Position numbers and translations under genes: made by a program. A stretch of DNA of 32,703 nucleotides from Pseudomonadota bacterium. GTDB lineage: Bacteria > Pseudomonadota > Gammaproteobacteria > Burkholderiales > Burkholderiaceae_C. The notes beneath the pieces are model-generated. The model did no database searches. It was not told where the DNA came from and saw nothing but the letters and a program-made list of their open reading frames with translations. Shown in pieces: positions 23,766 through 31,677 of this stretch (position 1 is its first letter; every line of letters starts with the position of its first letter). The DNA lies in assembly GCA_021792835.1 (NCBI GenBank), contig JAJYTY010000019.1:1-32703 (forward strand), in the 5' to 3' direction.

Positions 23766-25666
23766 GACCGCGCCACGAGGTTCGTCATACCGGAAGCTGG
23801 GCGACGTCGGCACGGTCGCCAGGTCACGAGATGCAGCACGGAGCCGAAGATCCCTTCGGGCAGGTAAAGAAAGCACAGCATGAGCAAGGCACCATCGGCA
23901 AAGGTCTTCCACTGCGCCAACGGCTGGAACAATGCGGGCAACAGCGTCAGCAGCGTCGCCCCGAAGATCGGTCCGATGAGGGTCCCCTCGCCGCCGATGA
24001 CCATCATCGCGACCAGTTCGATCGAACGCGAGGTCCCGACCATGTCGGGAGACAAAAAATGGAAGTCGAAGGCGTACAGGCTTCCCGCCAGGGACGCCAG
24101 CCCCGCGCTGATCGAGAAGGCGATCAACTTGCACCGGACCACATCGATCCCCAGCGCCGCCGCGGCGGTCTGGTCGGTTCGGATGGCCTTCAAGGCGCGC
24201 CCGAACCCCGAGCGGGCCAAGCCACCGAGCAGGATCGTCACGAGCACGCCCAGCGAGGCGACCAGGCCATACATGGCAAGCGGGCTGCCGAAGTCCCACG
24301 ATCCGATGCTGAAGGACGGGATGCCGACCATGCCCGAAGGTCCGCCCGTGATGTCGTTGAGTCCGACCGCTGCGGAGTGAATCAGGAGCCCGAAGGCCAA
24401 CGTGGCCAGCGCCAGGTACAGTCCACGCAGGCGCAAGGTGACCACGGAAAGAATCAAGGCGGCGACAACCGAAAGGACGATTCCCGCGAGCACGCCGACG
24501 AGCGGTGACCAGCCGTGCTGAATGACGAGATACCCGGCTGCGTAGCCGCCGATCGCCATGAAGCCGGCCTGACCCAGGCTGACCTGTCCCGCATAGCCCA
24601 TGAGCAGGTCAAGCCCGGCCAATGCGATATAGAGGATGCCTGCGATGATCAGGCTGCTCATCACGAGCCCCTGGCCGACCACGAACGGCAGCAGGACCAG
24701 GACAACGAGGCCGACCATTGCGCCAGCCACGAGACCACGCGGCGAGAGATGGACCGCCCGCCTCCAGATGCGGTGCTCTTCCGCCGAATCCTGCCTCTTC
24801 GACGGCCCGGAACGGATCAACCCCATGGGACGCCAAACCAGGACGGCCAGCAAGAGCGCCAGGGCAATCGCATTGCTGTAGAGAGACGACAGGTACGCCG
24901 TGGCCAACTGCTCGACGACGCCCAGCAAGAGGCCACCGACGATCGCGCCGGGAAGCGAGCCCAGGCCCCCGATCGCCACGGCAATGAAGCCCGAGATCGT
25001 GAAGAGCCGGCCGGTATCGAACTGCAACGACGTCGTCGGCGCGATCACGATGCCGGCGACGGCTCCGATCAGGGCGGCAATGACAAAGCTCATGCCCTGC
25101 ACGCGCCGCACGCTGATGCCCATCAGCAGCGCCGCCGTGGGATTCTGGGCGCAGGCGCGCAACGCCTTGCCAAACGACGTGCGGTACAAGGCCCAACCCA
25201 GGATGCCGACGATGACGAATGCGCTGCCGATCACCCAGACGCCCTGCACCGGCATCGAAACACCACCGAGGATCAGCGGCGAGTGGCTGGAGAACGCAGG
25301 CGCTGCGTAGGGCTGGCTACCCCAGATCACGAGCGCCAGACCCTCGAAAATCGTCAACATTCCCAGCGTGAGCATGAGCATGTTGGCATGGGACAGGCGC
25401 TGCAGGCCCGGCACGAACGCGACGACGGCGAACAATGCGCTGATGACCGCGGTGGCGATCAGGGCGGCCAGCGCCGCCGCCGAAAGCTGCCAGCCGTGAT
25501 CGACCTGCAGGCTATACGTCATCAACGCGGCCAGCACGCAAAATGCCCCCTGTGCCAGGCTCACGATATTCGTCACCCTGTAGATCAGGGAAAAGCCCAG
25601 CCCGATCAAGGCGTAGATCACGCCGACCTGGATCCCGCCGAGGGTGATCTGCAAGAACTCCGTCAT
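23762..25666 (-). CDS. Fused LivH-LivM-type ABC permease
   Basis: A 634-residue membrane protein in which both permease subunits of a HAAT importer are joined. Residues 1-290 are LivH-like, with ITLGGIQVGVIYALIGLGFSLIYR at the start, TSFGKALRACAQNPTAALLMGI as the ATPase-coupling helix, and AVAIGGLGSLPGAIVGG. A hydrophilic linker of about 25 residues follows (SGPSKRQDSAEEHRIWRR). Residues 315-610 are LivM-like, with MGYAGQVSLGQAGFMAIGGY, SGFGRALKAIRTDQTAAAALGI and MVIGGEGTLIGPIFGA. Usually these are two genes; the frame is continuous here. It lies 15 bp downstream of the binding-protein gene and overlaps livG. Confidence 0.9.
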   Translation of the reverse strand: MTEFLQITLGGIQVGVIYALIGLGFSLIYRVTNIVSLAQGAFCVLAALMTYSLQVDHGWQLSAAALAALIATAVISALFAVVAFVPGLQRLSHANMLMLTLGMLTIFEGLALVIWGSQPYAAPAFSSHSPLILGGVSMPVQGVWVIGSAFVIVGILGWALYRTSFGKALRACAQNPTAALLMGISVRRVQGMSFVIAALIGAVAGIVIAPTTSLQFDTGRLFTISGFIAVAIGGLGSLPGAIVGGLLLGVVEQLATAYLSSLYSNAIALALLLAVLVWRPMGLIRSGPSKRQDSAEEHRIWRRAVHLSPRGLVAGAMVGLVVLVLLPFVVGQGLVMSSLIIAGILYIALAGLDLLMGYAGQVSLGQAGFMAIGGYAAGYLVIQHGWSPLVGVLAGIVLSVVAALILSVVTLRLRGLYLALATLAFGLLIHSAAVGLNDITGGPSGMVGIPSFSIGSWDFGSPLAMYGLVASLGVLVTILLGGLARSGFGRALKAIRTDQTAAAALGIDVVRCKLIAFSISAGLASLAGSLYAFDFHFLSPDMVGTSRSIELVAMMVIGGEGTLIGPIFGATLLTLLPALFQPLAQWKTFADGALLMLCFLYLPEGIFGSVLHLVTWRPCRRRPASGMTNLVARS

Positions 25667-25681
25667 CGCGTCGACCTACCC

Positions 25682-26863
25682 TCAGGACAACGGCTTGCCG
25701 CCGGAGGCGCTGACGGGCTTCCAGGTTCCCGCTGCCGCATCCCATTCGGTGATGTAGACGTTCTTGTCTCCCAGGCCGCGCTGCGGATAGGCCTTGAAGT
25801 CATAGCGTCCGTTGACACCGTAGATTTCCTTCTGCGAGGCGAGATACGCGCGCACCTGCTCGGCCGTCGCGTTCGGCCCGAGTTTGCGCAGGGCCTTGAT
25901 CACCAGCAGGGCGGGATCCCATGCATACGTTGCGGCGGCATCGGGCTTCATGCCGGCCTGCTGGTACGAGCCGAACAGACGTGCCTTCGCCACGACCTGG
26001 CCCTGCGGCGCGTCGGATGGCGCGCCCGGCAGCCATTCCGGCGACGGGATGAGCAGCTGCTTGGGCAGGAAGCTCGCGTACTGCTTCATCTGCGCATAGG
26101 TCATGTTCCCGTCGGTGGTCGCCACAGGGATGTTCAGACCGGCGTCGGCCAGGCCCTTGAACACGGTGCCGATGGCCGAGCCGGTCGACCAGGCGACCAG
26201 CGCCTGCGGCTTGCTGGCCTTGATGCGCTCGATCTGCGCGCTGGCGCTGACATCGGTCGGGTTGAACGAAGCCTTGGCGACGATGTCGATGCGCTTGAAT
26301 TCAGGCAACTGCAGCAGCGCCGACAGGTTGTGCCGCCCATCCTCGCCCGAAGCGTCCGTGCTGTTAATCAGGGCTACGCGCGTCCAGCCCTTGGCGACGA
26401 AGTAGCGAAGCTGCGCGGCGAGCAGGTCACGTGTCGCGATGCTGGAGGAGAAGATGTAGCTGCCCGCTCGGGGATGGATCCCCGGCGAGAAGCAGTACAT
26501 GACCGGGCCATGGCTGGCCAAGGGCGCCATCGCGTTGCACAGCGCCACCACCGCTGAACCCAGCACGACCGCCGGGTGCGAAACGATCAACTGCGACGCG
26601 AGTTGCACGGCGGTCTGCGGACTGGATTGGTCGTCGTGGAATACGAAGTGGACCGAGCGCCCACCGATTCCGTTCGCCCCCTGCAACTGCGTCTGCATGC
26701 GCTCCAAGGCAACTTGCTCGGGCTTGCCGAGGAAGGCGACCGGCCCCGTCAAGGGCAGGACCACATTGATGTCGTACGGTTGCTGGCCGGCCTGCGCGGC
26801 CGATGCGATCCCCAGAGCGCCCAGCGCCAGTGCAGCGCCCCCGACCCATGACTTGATACCCAT
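25682..26863 (-). CDS. ABC transporter substrate-binding protein, HAAT family
   Basis: A 393-residue periplasmic binding protein, with signal peptide MGIKSWVGGAALALGALGIASAAQA cleaved before GQQPYDINV. The mature protein shows the type I periplasmic-binding fold: INVVLPLTGPVAFLGKPEQVALERM, HFVFHDDQSSPQTAVQLASQLI, VVLGSAVVALCNAMAPLA and WTRVALINSTDASGED. Such proteins in aromatic clusters commonly bind aromatic carboxylates. The ATG follows an extended AGGAGGAGG ribosome-binding site, fitting high expression. It heads the transporter unit and is preceded by the CTTAGTCGACTAAG operator. Phthalate or a relative as ligand is inference from the neighbours. Confidence 0.9.
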   Translation of the reverse strand: MGIKSWVGGAALALGALGIASAAQAGQQPYDINVVLPLTGPVAFLGKPEQVALERMQTQLQGANGIGGRSVHFVFHDDQSSPQTAVQLASQLIVSHPAVVLGSAVVALCNAMAPLASHGPVMYCFSPGIHPRAGSYIFSSSIATRDLLAAQLRYFVAKGWTRVALINSTDASGEDGRHNLSALLQLPEFKRIDIVAKASFNPTDVSASAQIERIKASKPQALVAWSTGSAIGTVFKGLADAGLNIPVATTDGNMTYAQMKQYASFLPKQLLIPSPEWLPGAPSDAPQGQVVAKARLFGSYQQAGMKPDAAATYAWDPALLVIKALRKLGPNATAEQVRAYLASQKEIYGVNGRYDFKAYPQRGLGDKNVYITEWDAAAGTWKPVSASGGKPLS

Positions 26864-26968
26864 ACCACCTCCTCCTGGAATGACTGCCCCCGGGCCCTCA
26901 CGCGACTGCGGGGTCTCGAGACTTCGACGTCTAGTGCCGCGAAGCAGCGCCTGCCTGGCGCCTTGTTG

Positions 26969-26982
26969 CTTAGTCGACTAAG
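26969..26982. promoter_or_regulatory. TTAG-N4-CTAA operator ahead of the ABC importer
   Basis: CTTAGTCGACTAAG is a perfect 14-bp palindrome about 105 bp upstream of the binding-protein ATG. On the gene's strand TTGCCG and TAGGAT, 16 bp apart, lie immediately upstream and resemble a sigma-70 promoter whose start region the operator would cover. The rest of the 347-bp gap between this gene and the oxygenase stop at 27211 holds only the hairpin annotated at 27145. Confidence 0.65.
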
Positions 26983-27144
26983 TTTTATCCTAGATCAAGA
27001 CGGAAGTTCGGCAATGTAGTAGTTACCCGGGGCCGTCGGAGGGCTCTGCGGCAGCAGGAGTCTTCAAACTCAGCAAATAGGGCAGACCAACCCGCGCGAT
27101 GGTGCGCGTCGGCAGGAGCGCAATGACATGGACTCAGGGATACC

Positions 27145-27183
27145 GCGGGCAGCCCGGCGGCAAGGGCACCGCGGGCTGCCCGC
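27145..27183 (-). terminator. Hairpin downstream of Rieske copy 2
   Basis: GCGGGCAGCCCG and CGGGCTGCCCGC form a perfect 12-bp stem, extended by an inner CGG/CCG pair. It begins 28 bp past the oxygenase stop. It probably terminates that transcript before the separately controlled ABC importer; there is no T-run. Confidence 0.6.
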
Positions 27184-27210
27184 TTCGTTGACGCGAAACC
27201 GACGCGTGGG

Positions 27211-28530
27211 TCAGGCAGTCTGCGTGGCACGCGCCGGCCGTGCCTGCGGGTCGGCGGCACTTCCCCACACGTAGCGAGCGTCGTGGGCGCGCCAGTCACG
27301 CTCCCTGGGCAGAATGGCCTGGAACGAACAGACGCCGGCCGGTACCGCTTCCGGCCCGACGCCGATGGGCGCGCCGCCGGCCTCGAAGGCCTGCAATGCG
27401 TCCAGCATGCGCTGGCGGAACTCGACGATCGCCAGATCGCTGGCACCCAGCCGATCGCGGGAGCGATCCGCGATCGGCCCCATGGTCACCCACATCGCGG
27501 AATCCTGATTGGGAATGCCGTGGATCCCCGTGAAGTTGCCGGCCTTCATCGCCTGCCGGTCCTGCAGGTAGCGGTTATCGTGGTTGCGCACCGGGCGATA
27601 GCGCTCGTCGAGATCGATGCCGCGCACGTTGCCGAGGAACTCGCGCCACGTCGCCGTCTCCGGCGTGGTCGCCGGGTCTCCCCAGGCGATGAAGTAGAAC
27701 GCCGTGGTCGTGTCGTCGACGGGAATGTTGACGTTGGCGACGTTATAGAGGTTGTTGGGGGGAATCAGGACCGTGTACGGAGCCACGAAGACGGTGCAAC
27801 GGCTGTAGACATGCGACGCCGCGTGGTTGATGGGACGGCGCAGGGCCGCGTAGCGAAACCCGTATGACGTGCGCTCGACCTGCATGCGCGGCGCCTTGTC
27901 GGTCGACGGACGCAACCAGAGCCTGTCGGTCGCCTCGGCGCCATCGACCCGCGCCGGAACCATGTCGGAGCTATGAAGGTTCGAACTATGTGCACTGTCG
28001 ATGGCGCCTTCGAGGACCTGGGCCCAGTTGCAGGGGATGATCGCCTTGACGATGGACACACGTACGTCGATCGACGGAGCCCACCGCGGCGGCACGAATT
28101 CCGGAGCCTGTTCGGCGGCACCGAAATAGGCCCAGACCATGCCGCCCCACTCCTTGACCGGATAGGCCCTGTGCTTGACTTTCTCGCACAGGCCGCTTTC
28201 AGGCGGCTCGGAGGGCATGTCCACCGTGTTGCCGTCTACGTCGAACTTCCAGCCGTGGTACAGGCAACGAAGCCCATCCTCTTCATTGCGCCCATAGACC
28301 AACGATGCCCGGCGATGCGGACACGCTTCGTCGAGCACGCCCACGCGCCCCTTGCTGTCGCGAAACACCACCAGTTGTTCGCCGAAGACGCGCGCCTGCA
28401 CAGGCGTTCCGTCGGGTTCTCCCACCTCCTCGACCAGGCACACGGGCGTCCAGTGCCTGCGCATGAGTCGGCCCATCGGCGCGTCGCCCTCGACGCGGCA
28501 CAGCATCTCGTTTTGTTCATGGGTCAGCAT
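27211..28530 (-). CDS. Rieske non-heme iron oxygenase subunit, phthalate-dioxygenase type (copy 2)
   Basis: A 439-residue paralogue of the oxygenase at 18534-19865, about 80 percent identical by eye. Rieske ligands are CPH in EACPHRR and CLYH in GLRCLYHGW. The iron site uses DSAHSSNLHSSD and the Asp of NQDSAMW. ATG 28530 follows AGGAGGG. Differences concentrate in the middle and C-terminal part of the catalytic domain (RINHAASHVYSRC, RGIDLDERYRPVRNHDNRY), so substrate or regiochemistry may differ. It is a single-gene unit with its own operator upstream and a hairpin downstream, and no second reductase accompanies it. It probably shares the reductase at 15629-16597. Confidence 0.9.
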   Translation of the reverse strand: MLTHEQNEMLCRVEGDAPMGRLMRRHWTPVCLVEEVGEPDGTPVQARVFGEQLVVFRDSKGRVGVLDEACPHRRASLVYGRNEEDGLRCLYHGWKFDVDGNTVDMPSEPPESGLCEKVKHRAYPVKEWGGMVWAYFGAAEQAPEFVPPRWAPSIDVRVSIVKAIIPCNWAQVLEGAIDSAHSSNLHSSDMVPARVDGAEATDRLWLRPSTDKAPRMQVERTSYGFRYAALRRPINHAASHVYSRCTVFVAPYTVLIPPNNLYNVANVNIPVDDTTTAFYFIAWGDPATTPETATWREFLGNVRGIDLDERYRPVRNHDNRYLQDRQAMKAGNFTGIHGIPNQDSAMWVTMGPIADRSRDRLGASDLAIVEFRQRMLDALQAFEAGGAPIGVGPEAVPAGVCSFQAILPRERDWRAHDARYVWGSAADPQARPARATQTA

Positions 28531-28582
28531 CCCTATCCCTCCTACGGTCAAAGCCACTAAGGCAAAATATTCACGATTCCAC

Positions 28583-28602
28583 ATACTTAGGTCTCTAAGT
28601 AT
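28583..28602. promoter_or_regulatory. TTAG-N4-CTAA operator between Rieske copy 2 and the hydrolase
   Basis: ATACTTAG-GTCT-CTAAGTAT has perfect 8-bp arms, the longest of the set. It lies about 53 bp upstream of the oxygenase ATG and inside the divergent intergenic region, so it may control both directions. TAGGAT again abuts it on the oxygenase strand. Confidence 0.7.
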
Positions 28603-28711
28603 CCTAAGCGTGCAGGGCGCGCGGCGAGGCCCGTGGAATCCCTTATGGGGCCCAGGGGCGAGAACCGGCTGCGCGCGCTGGCCGCGCGACGCCAGAAGAG
28701 GAGGAGGAGTC

Positions 28712-29878
28712 ATGAACTTGCCCGTCGAACGCCGCTGGGTTCACGTGATGGTCAGCGAACCGACGCCGCCATACAGCGAGTCCTACGCATTCGCGGCAAC
28801 GCGCGAAGGAGCGCAACTCGAGGGAGTGCTGCTGAGCCCCACGGTGGGCGCAAGCGACACGCTCTTGCTGATGATGCATCCCGCGGCCACCCTGCAGTTG
28901 CTGCCGCTGCCCGAAGCGCTGGCACAGGCCGGGTATCCGGTGCTTTGCATGGGAAGCCGTTATGCCAGGAACGACACCTCGCTGATTTACGAAAAGGTGG
29001 CACTCGACCTTGGCGCGTGTGTCAGGCACGCGAAGGAATCCCTGGGATTTCGCACGGTGGTGTTGCTCGGTTGGTCGGGTGGCGGCTCTCTGGCGCTGTT
29101 CTATCAAGCCCAGGCCGCAAAGCCATGGATCACGCACACACCTGCCGGCGATCCCGTGGATCTGCTCGCTGCCGACCTCCCCGAGGTCGACGGGATCGTG
29201 CTCGACGCATCCCACCAATCTCGCGCCGGCATGCTGCGCGACTGGATCGACCCGTCGGTGCTCGACGAGGCGAACCCCGAGCGTCGCGATCCGCGGCTCG
29301 ACCTGTACAGTCCGGACCTTCCGGTGCGCCCACCCTACCCAGCGGACTGGCTACGCGAATACCGGACGGCGCAGCACCAGCGCATCCAGCGCATCACCTC
29401 GCGTGTGGAGGAATGGCTGCATGCCTTGCGCAAACGCGGAGGAGCCGAGGTGGAGCGAGGCTTTGTCACACACCGCACGCTGGCCGATCCGCGATTTCTC
29501 GACACCAGCATCGACCCCAACGACCGCCGTCCTGGACACTGCTATCTGGGCCTTCCCGAGACCGCCAACACCGGGCCCGCCGGGCTGGCCCGCTTTTCCA
29601 CGCTCAGGTCCTGGCTGTCGCAATGGTCGATCGAGCACACACGCGCCAACGGCACGCGGTGTGCCGCCCAGATCACGGTTCCGCTGCTTGCGATCGAGCA
29701 CGGCGGCGACGACGCGGTACCCCAGCCTGAAATGGGAATCCTCTATCGCGCCTGCGCCAGCACCGACAAGCAAATGGTCCTGATACGCCACGCGACCCAT
29801 TTGTTCAGCGGCCAACCTGCTCAGCTGCACGAAGCGGTCGAGCACATCACGGCATGGTGTCGGCGGCACGCATGGTGA
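28712..29878 (+). CDS. Alpha/beta hydrolase of unknown substrate
   Basis: A 388-residue cytoplasmic alpha/beta-hydrolase-fold enzyme. The nucleophile elbow is LLGWSGGGSLALF (Ser near residue 116). The acid is probably in IEHGGDDAVPQPE and the catalytic His in IRHATHLFSGQ near the C-terminus. A long insertion between the core strands (about residues 150-320) forms a cap. It is larger than the usual ring-cleavage (meta-cleavage product) hydrolases, so an ester or amide substrate, such as a phthalate monoester feeding the pathway, is one option. ATG 28712 follows GGAGGAG. It diverges from Rieske copy 2 across the shared operator. Confidence 0.8.
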   Translation: MNLPVERRWVHVMVSEPTPPYSESYAFAATREGAQLEGVLLSPTVGASDTLLLMMHPAATLQLLPLPEALAQAGYPVLCMGSRYARNDTSLIYEKVALDLGACVRHAKESLGFRTVVLLGWSGGGSLALFYQAQAAKPWITHTPAGDPVDLLAADLPEVDGIVLDASHQSRAGMLRDWIDPSVLDEANPERRDPRLDLYSPDLPVRPPYPADWLREYRTAQHQRIQRITSRVEEWLHALRKRGGAEVERGFVTHRTLADPRFLDTSIDPNDRRPGHCYLGLPETANTGPAGLARFSTLRSWLSQWSIEHTRANGTRCAAQITVPLLAIEHGGDDAVPQPEMGILYRACASTDKQMVLIRHATHLFSGQPAQLHEAVEHITAWCRRHAW

Positions 29879-29895
29879 CCTCCAGTCCATCTACT

Positions 29896-29915
29896 TCGAG
29901 GCGCGCGCGCCTCGA
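29896..29915. terminator. 20-bp palindrome between convergent genes
   Basis: TCGAGGCGCG followed by CGCGCCTCGA is a perfect 20-bp palindrome in the 49-bp gap between the stops of the hydrolase and the class II aldolase. It could act as a bidirectional terminator, although a loop-less hairpin would lose some pairs and there is no T-run. Confidence 0.4.
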
Positions 29916-29927
29916 GCGAACGATGCG

Positions 29928-30662
29928 CTAACGAGCGCTCAGCACTTGCTCTTTCCACAGGTCCCAAGGCCGGGTGATGACGCCCTGCATCATCTCATCG
30001 GCCTTGTCGGCTTCCTCTTCCGTCAGGTAGACCACGTCACCCCCCAGCGCAATGGCCTTCTGTTGCAACGCCGCATTCGACTCGGTGTACATCGCCCGAT
30101 AGACGGCAACACGCAGATCCGCGCCTACAGCGACGAAACCGTGCCCGCGCATCAGCGCCACGGCGTGATCGCCCAGGATGCGTGCCAACTCCACCCCCTG
30201 TTCCCGGTTGCGCACCAGCAAGTCCGTCGAGCCAAAGCACTTGCAGATATCGAACACGGGGGCTCCGCCCCTTAGAAAACCAGCCATGTGGTAGATGGGC
30301 CGCAAGCGCGTCGAGGATGAGGCAAACGGAATGACGGAAGGCGAATGGCTATGCACGATAGCTTGCACGTCGGGACGCGCGCGATAGATTTCGCCGTGTA
30401 TGTAGCGCTCCAGATACGCCGTGCGCGGGTCGCCCCCGGTCGCATTCGAGTCCTGGTCGAAGACCATCACATCGTCAGGCGTGACGAGCGCCGGCGCCAG
30501 GGAGCGGGACAGCAGGAAGTGGTCCCGCAGCCGCGGATGGCGCATGCTGACATGCCCGAATCCATCGAGCACGCCGTAGTGGGCAAGCACCCTGTTCGCG
30601 ATCACCAGATCTTGCAGGGCGGCTTCCCCATCGGGCCTAACACGAAGGCCGGCGTCGTTCAT
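29928..30662 (-). CDS. Class II aldolase/adducin-family protein, possible dihydroxyphthalate decarboxylase
   Basis: A 244-residue zinc-dependent class II aldolase/adducin fold. Metal ligands are HSH in QAIVHSHSPSV and His in ALMRGHGFVAVG, with a conserved Glu in YIHGEIYRARPD. LAHYGVLDGFGHVSMRHP is the family's N-terminal signature. The family includes sugar-phosphate aldolases but also the 3,4-dihydroxyphthalate decarboxylases of actinobacterial phthalate pathways and related aromatic decarboxylases. Here the neighbours make the decarboxylase role attractive. ATG 30662 follows AGGAGGAG; the frame extends 14 codons upstream without a better start. It has its own TTAG-N4-CTAA operator, so it appears to belong to the same regulon. 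Confidence 0.82.
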   Translation of the reverse strand: MNDAGLRVRPDGEAALQDLVIANRVLAHYGVLDGFGHVSMRHPRLRDHFLLSRSLAPALVTPDDVMVFDQDSNATGGDPRTAYLERYIHGEIYRARPDVQAIVHSHSPSVIPFASSSTRLRPIYHMAGFLRGGAPVFDICKCFGSTDLLVRNREQGVELARILGDHAVALMRGHGFVAVGADLRVAVYRAMYTESNAALQQKAIALGGDVVYLTEEEADKADEMMQGVITRPWDLWKEQVLSAR

Positions 30663-30709
30663 GTCTCCTCCTGTGGCCTGCTCCATGGTCGTGAGCACGA
30701 TCATTTTTT

Positions 30710-30723
30710 GTTAGCGTTCTAAC
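30710..30723. promoter_or_regulatory. TTAG-N4-CTAA operator ahead of the class II aldolase
   Basis: GTTAG-CGTT-CTAAC is a perfect 5-bp-arm palindrome 48 bp upstream of the ATG, the same distance as at the two oxygenase genes. On the gene's strand CATAAT lies just upstream and may be the -10 hexamer. Confidence 0.6.
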
Positions 30724-30821
30724 ATTATGCGTCCCTCGTGAGAATTTGGTCGTGACCTGCCGCGGCTAGCGAGGTCGGCGCTCGTGCCTACCAAGGCAGG
30801 GACTTCAACCCGGCTGTGATC

Positions 30822-31592
30822 TCAATGGATTTCTATCACCTTGAAATCGTCAAACCCGGTGTCGTCCCCCATGCCGTAGCCCAGCGGATTGCAAACCAGG
30901 CGCACGCCGTGGACGACCTCGTCGACCGCCACGTGGGTGTGCCCGTACAGCCACGCAACCACGGGCGGGCGCACAAAGTGATCCCAGTCGTTCGCATAGG
31001 CAGCGTCCAGGGGGTGGCGCTCCCCGATGAACTCGAAGCTCGGCCCATAGGCGTACTCCAGCAGCGGGGCGTGATGCGTGATGACCACGGTTTTGCCTGC
31101 GAAGGGCTCAGCCAGCTTGCTCTCGAGCCAGATCCGGAAGGCGCCGTTTTCTTGCAGGACATCCTCCGTCGTCAGGTGGCGGAAGTTGCTTCCCGCGCGG
31201 ATGCGCCGATAGTCGGTCATCGATTGCATGGCGATGGACCGGGCGAGTGCCTGGTTTCCCGTCGATGTGAAATCCGTCCAGCAGGTCCCTCCGAGGAAGC
31301 GCACCCCCTCGATCACGACTTCGTCGCCTTCGAGGAAGCGCACGCGCTCGCAGCTTGCCGCGCGCATCTTCTGGCTCGTGCGCTGAAGGTGGCCCCCGTA
31401 GTACTCGTGGTTGCCCGCAACGACCAGCACCCGGCCGGGGAAGGTGCCGCGCGCCCACTCCAGCACGCGCGGGCCCTTGTCGATGTCGCCAGCGAGTACG
31501 GTCACGTCCGCGTCGAGCACCTCGGGCTTGAAGGCTGCGCGTCGACTGGGACTGAGTTCCAGATGCAGGTCCGAGAGAAGATGGATACGCAT
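30822..31592 (-). CDS. Calcineurin-like metallophosphoesterase (copy 1)
   Basis: A 256-residue dinuclear metallophosphoesterase. All blocks are present: DLH in LLSDLHLE, GDIDKG, GNHEYYGG, THHAP and GHTH in LYGHTHVAV. No signal peptide is present. ATG 31592 follows AGAGGAC and starts the conserved MRIHLLSD; the long open frame upstream is not coding. The substrate cannot be predicted. A paralogue of the same length lies 85 bp upstream on the same strand, and the pair probably arose by tandem duplication. No link to the aromatic cluster is evident. Confidence 0.88.
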   Translation of the reverse strand: MRIHLLSDLHLELSPSRRAAFKPEVLDADVTVLAGDIDKGPRVLEWARGTFPGRVLVVAGNHEYYGGHLQRTSQKMRAASCERVRFLEGDEVVIEGVRFLGGTCWTDFTSTGNQALARSIAMQSMTDYRRIRAGSNFRHLTTEDVLQENGAFRIWLESKLAEPFAGKTVVITHHAPLLEYAYGPSFEFIGERHPLDAAYANDWDHFVRPPVVAWLYGHTHVAVDEVVHGVRLVCNPLGYGMGDDTGFDDFKVIEIH

Positions 31593-31677
31593 GAGATGTC
31601 CTCTTGAACAGGATGAGGGATCGAACGAAGGTGGAGGGTTGGCAGCGGGGCCATGTGCGGATCTGCTGCGCAGCACG

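Noticed and set aside
22989-24299. 436-residue ATPase with an N-terminal extension
   Set aside because: The upstream part is the permease read in another frame; the ATPase begins at 23765 with an ATGA overlap.
24515-26557. 680-codon open frame on the plus strand
   Set aside because: Antisense to the ABC permease and binding-protein genes, rich in Arg/Asp/His/Gln with no domain.
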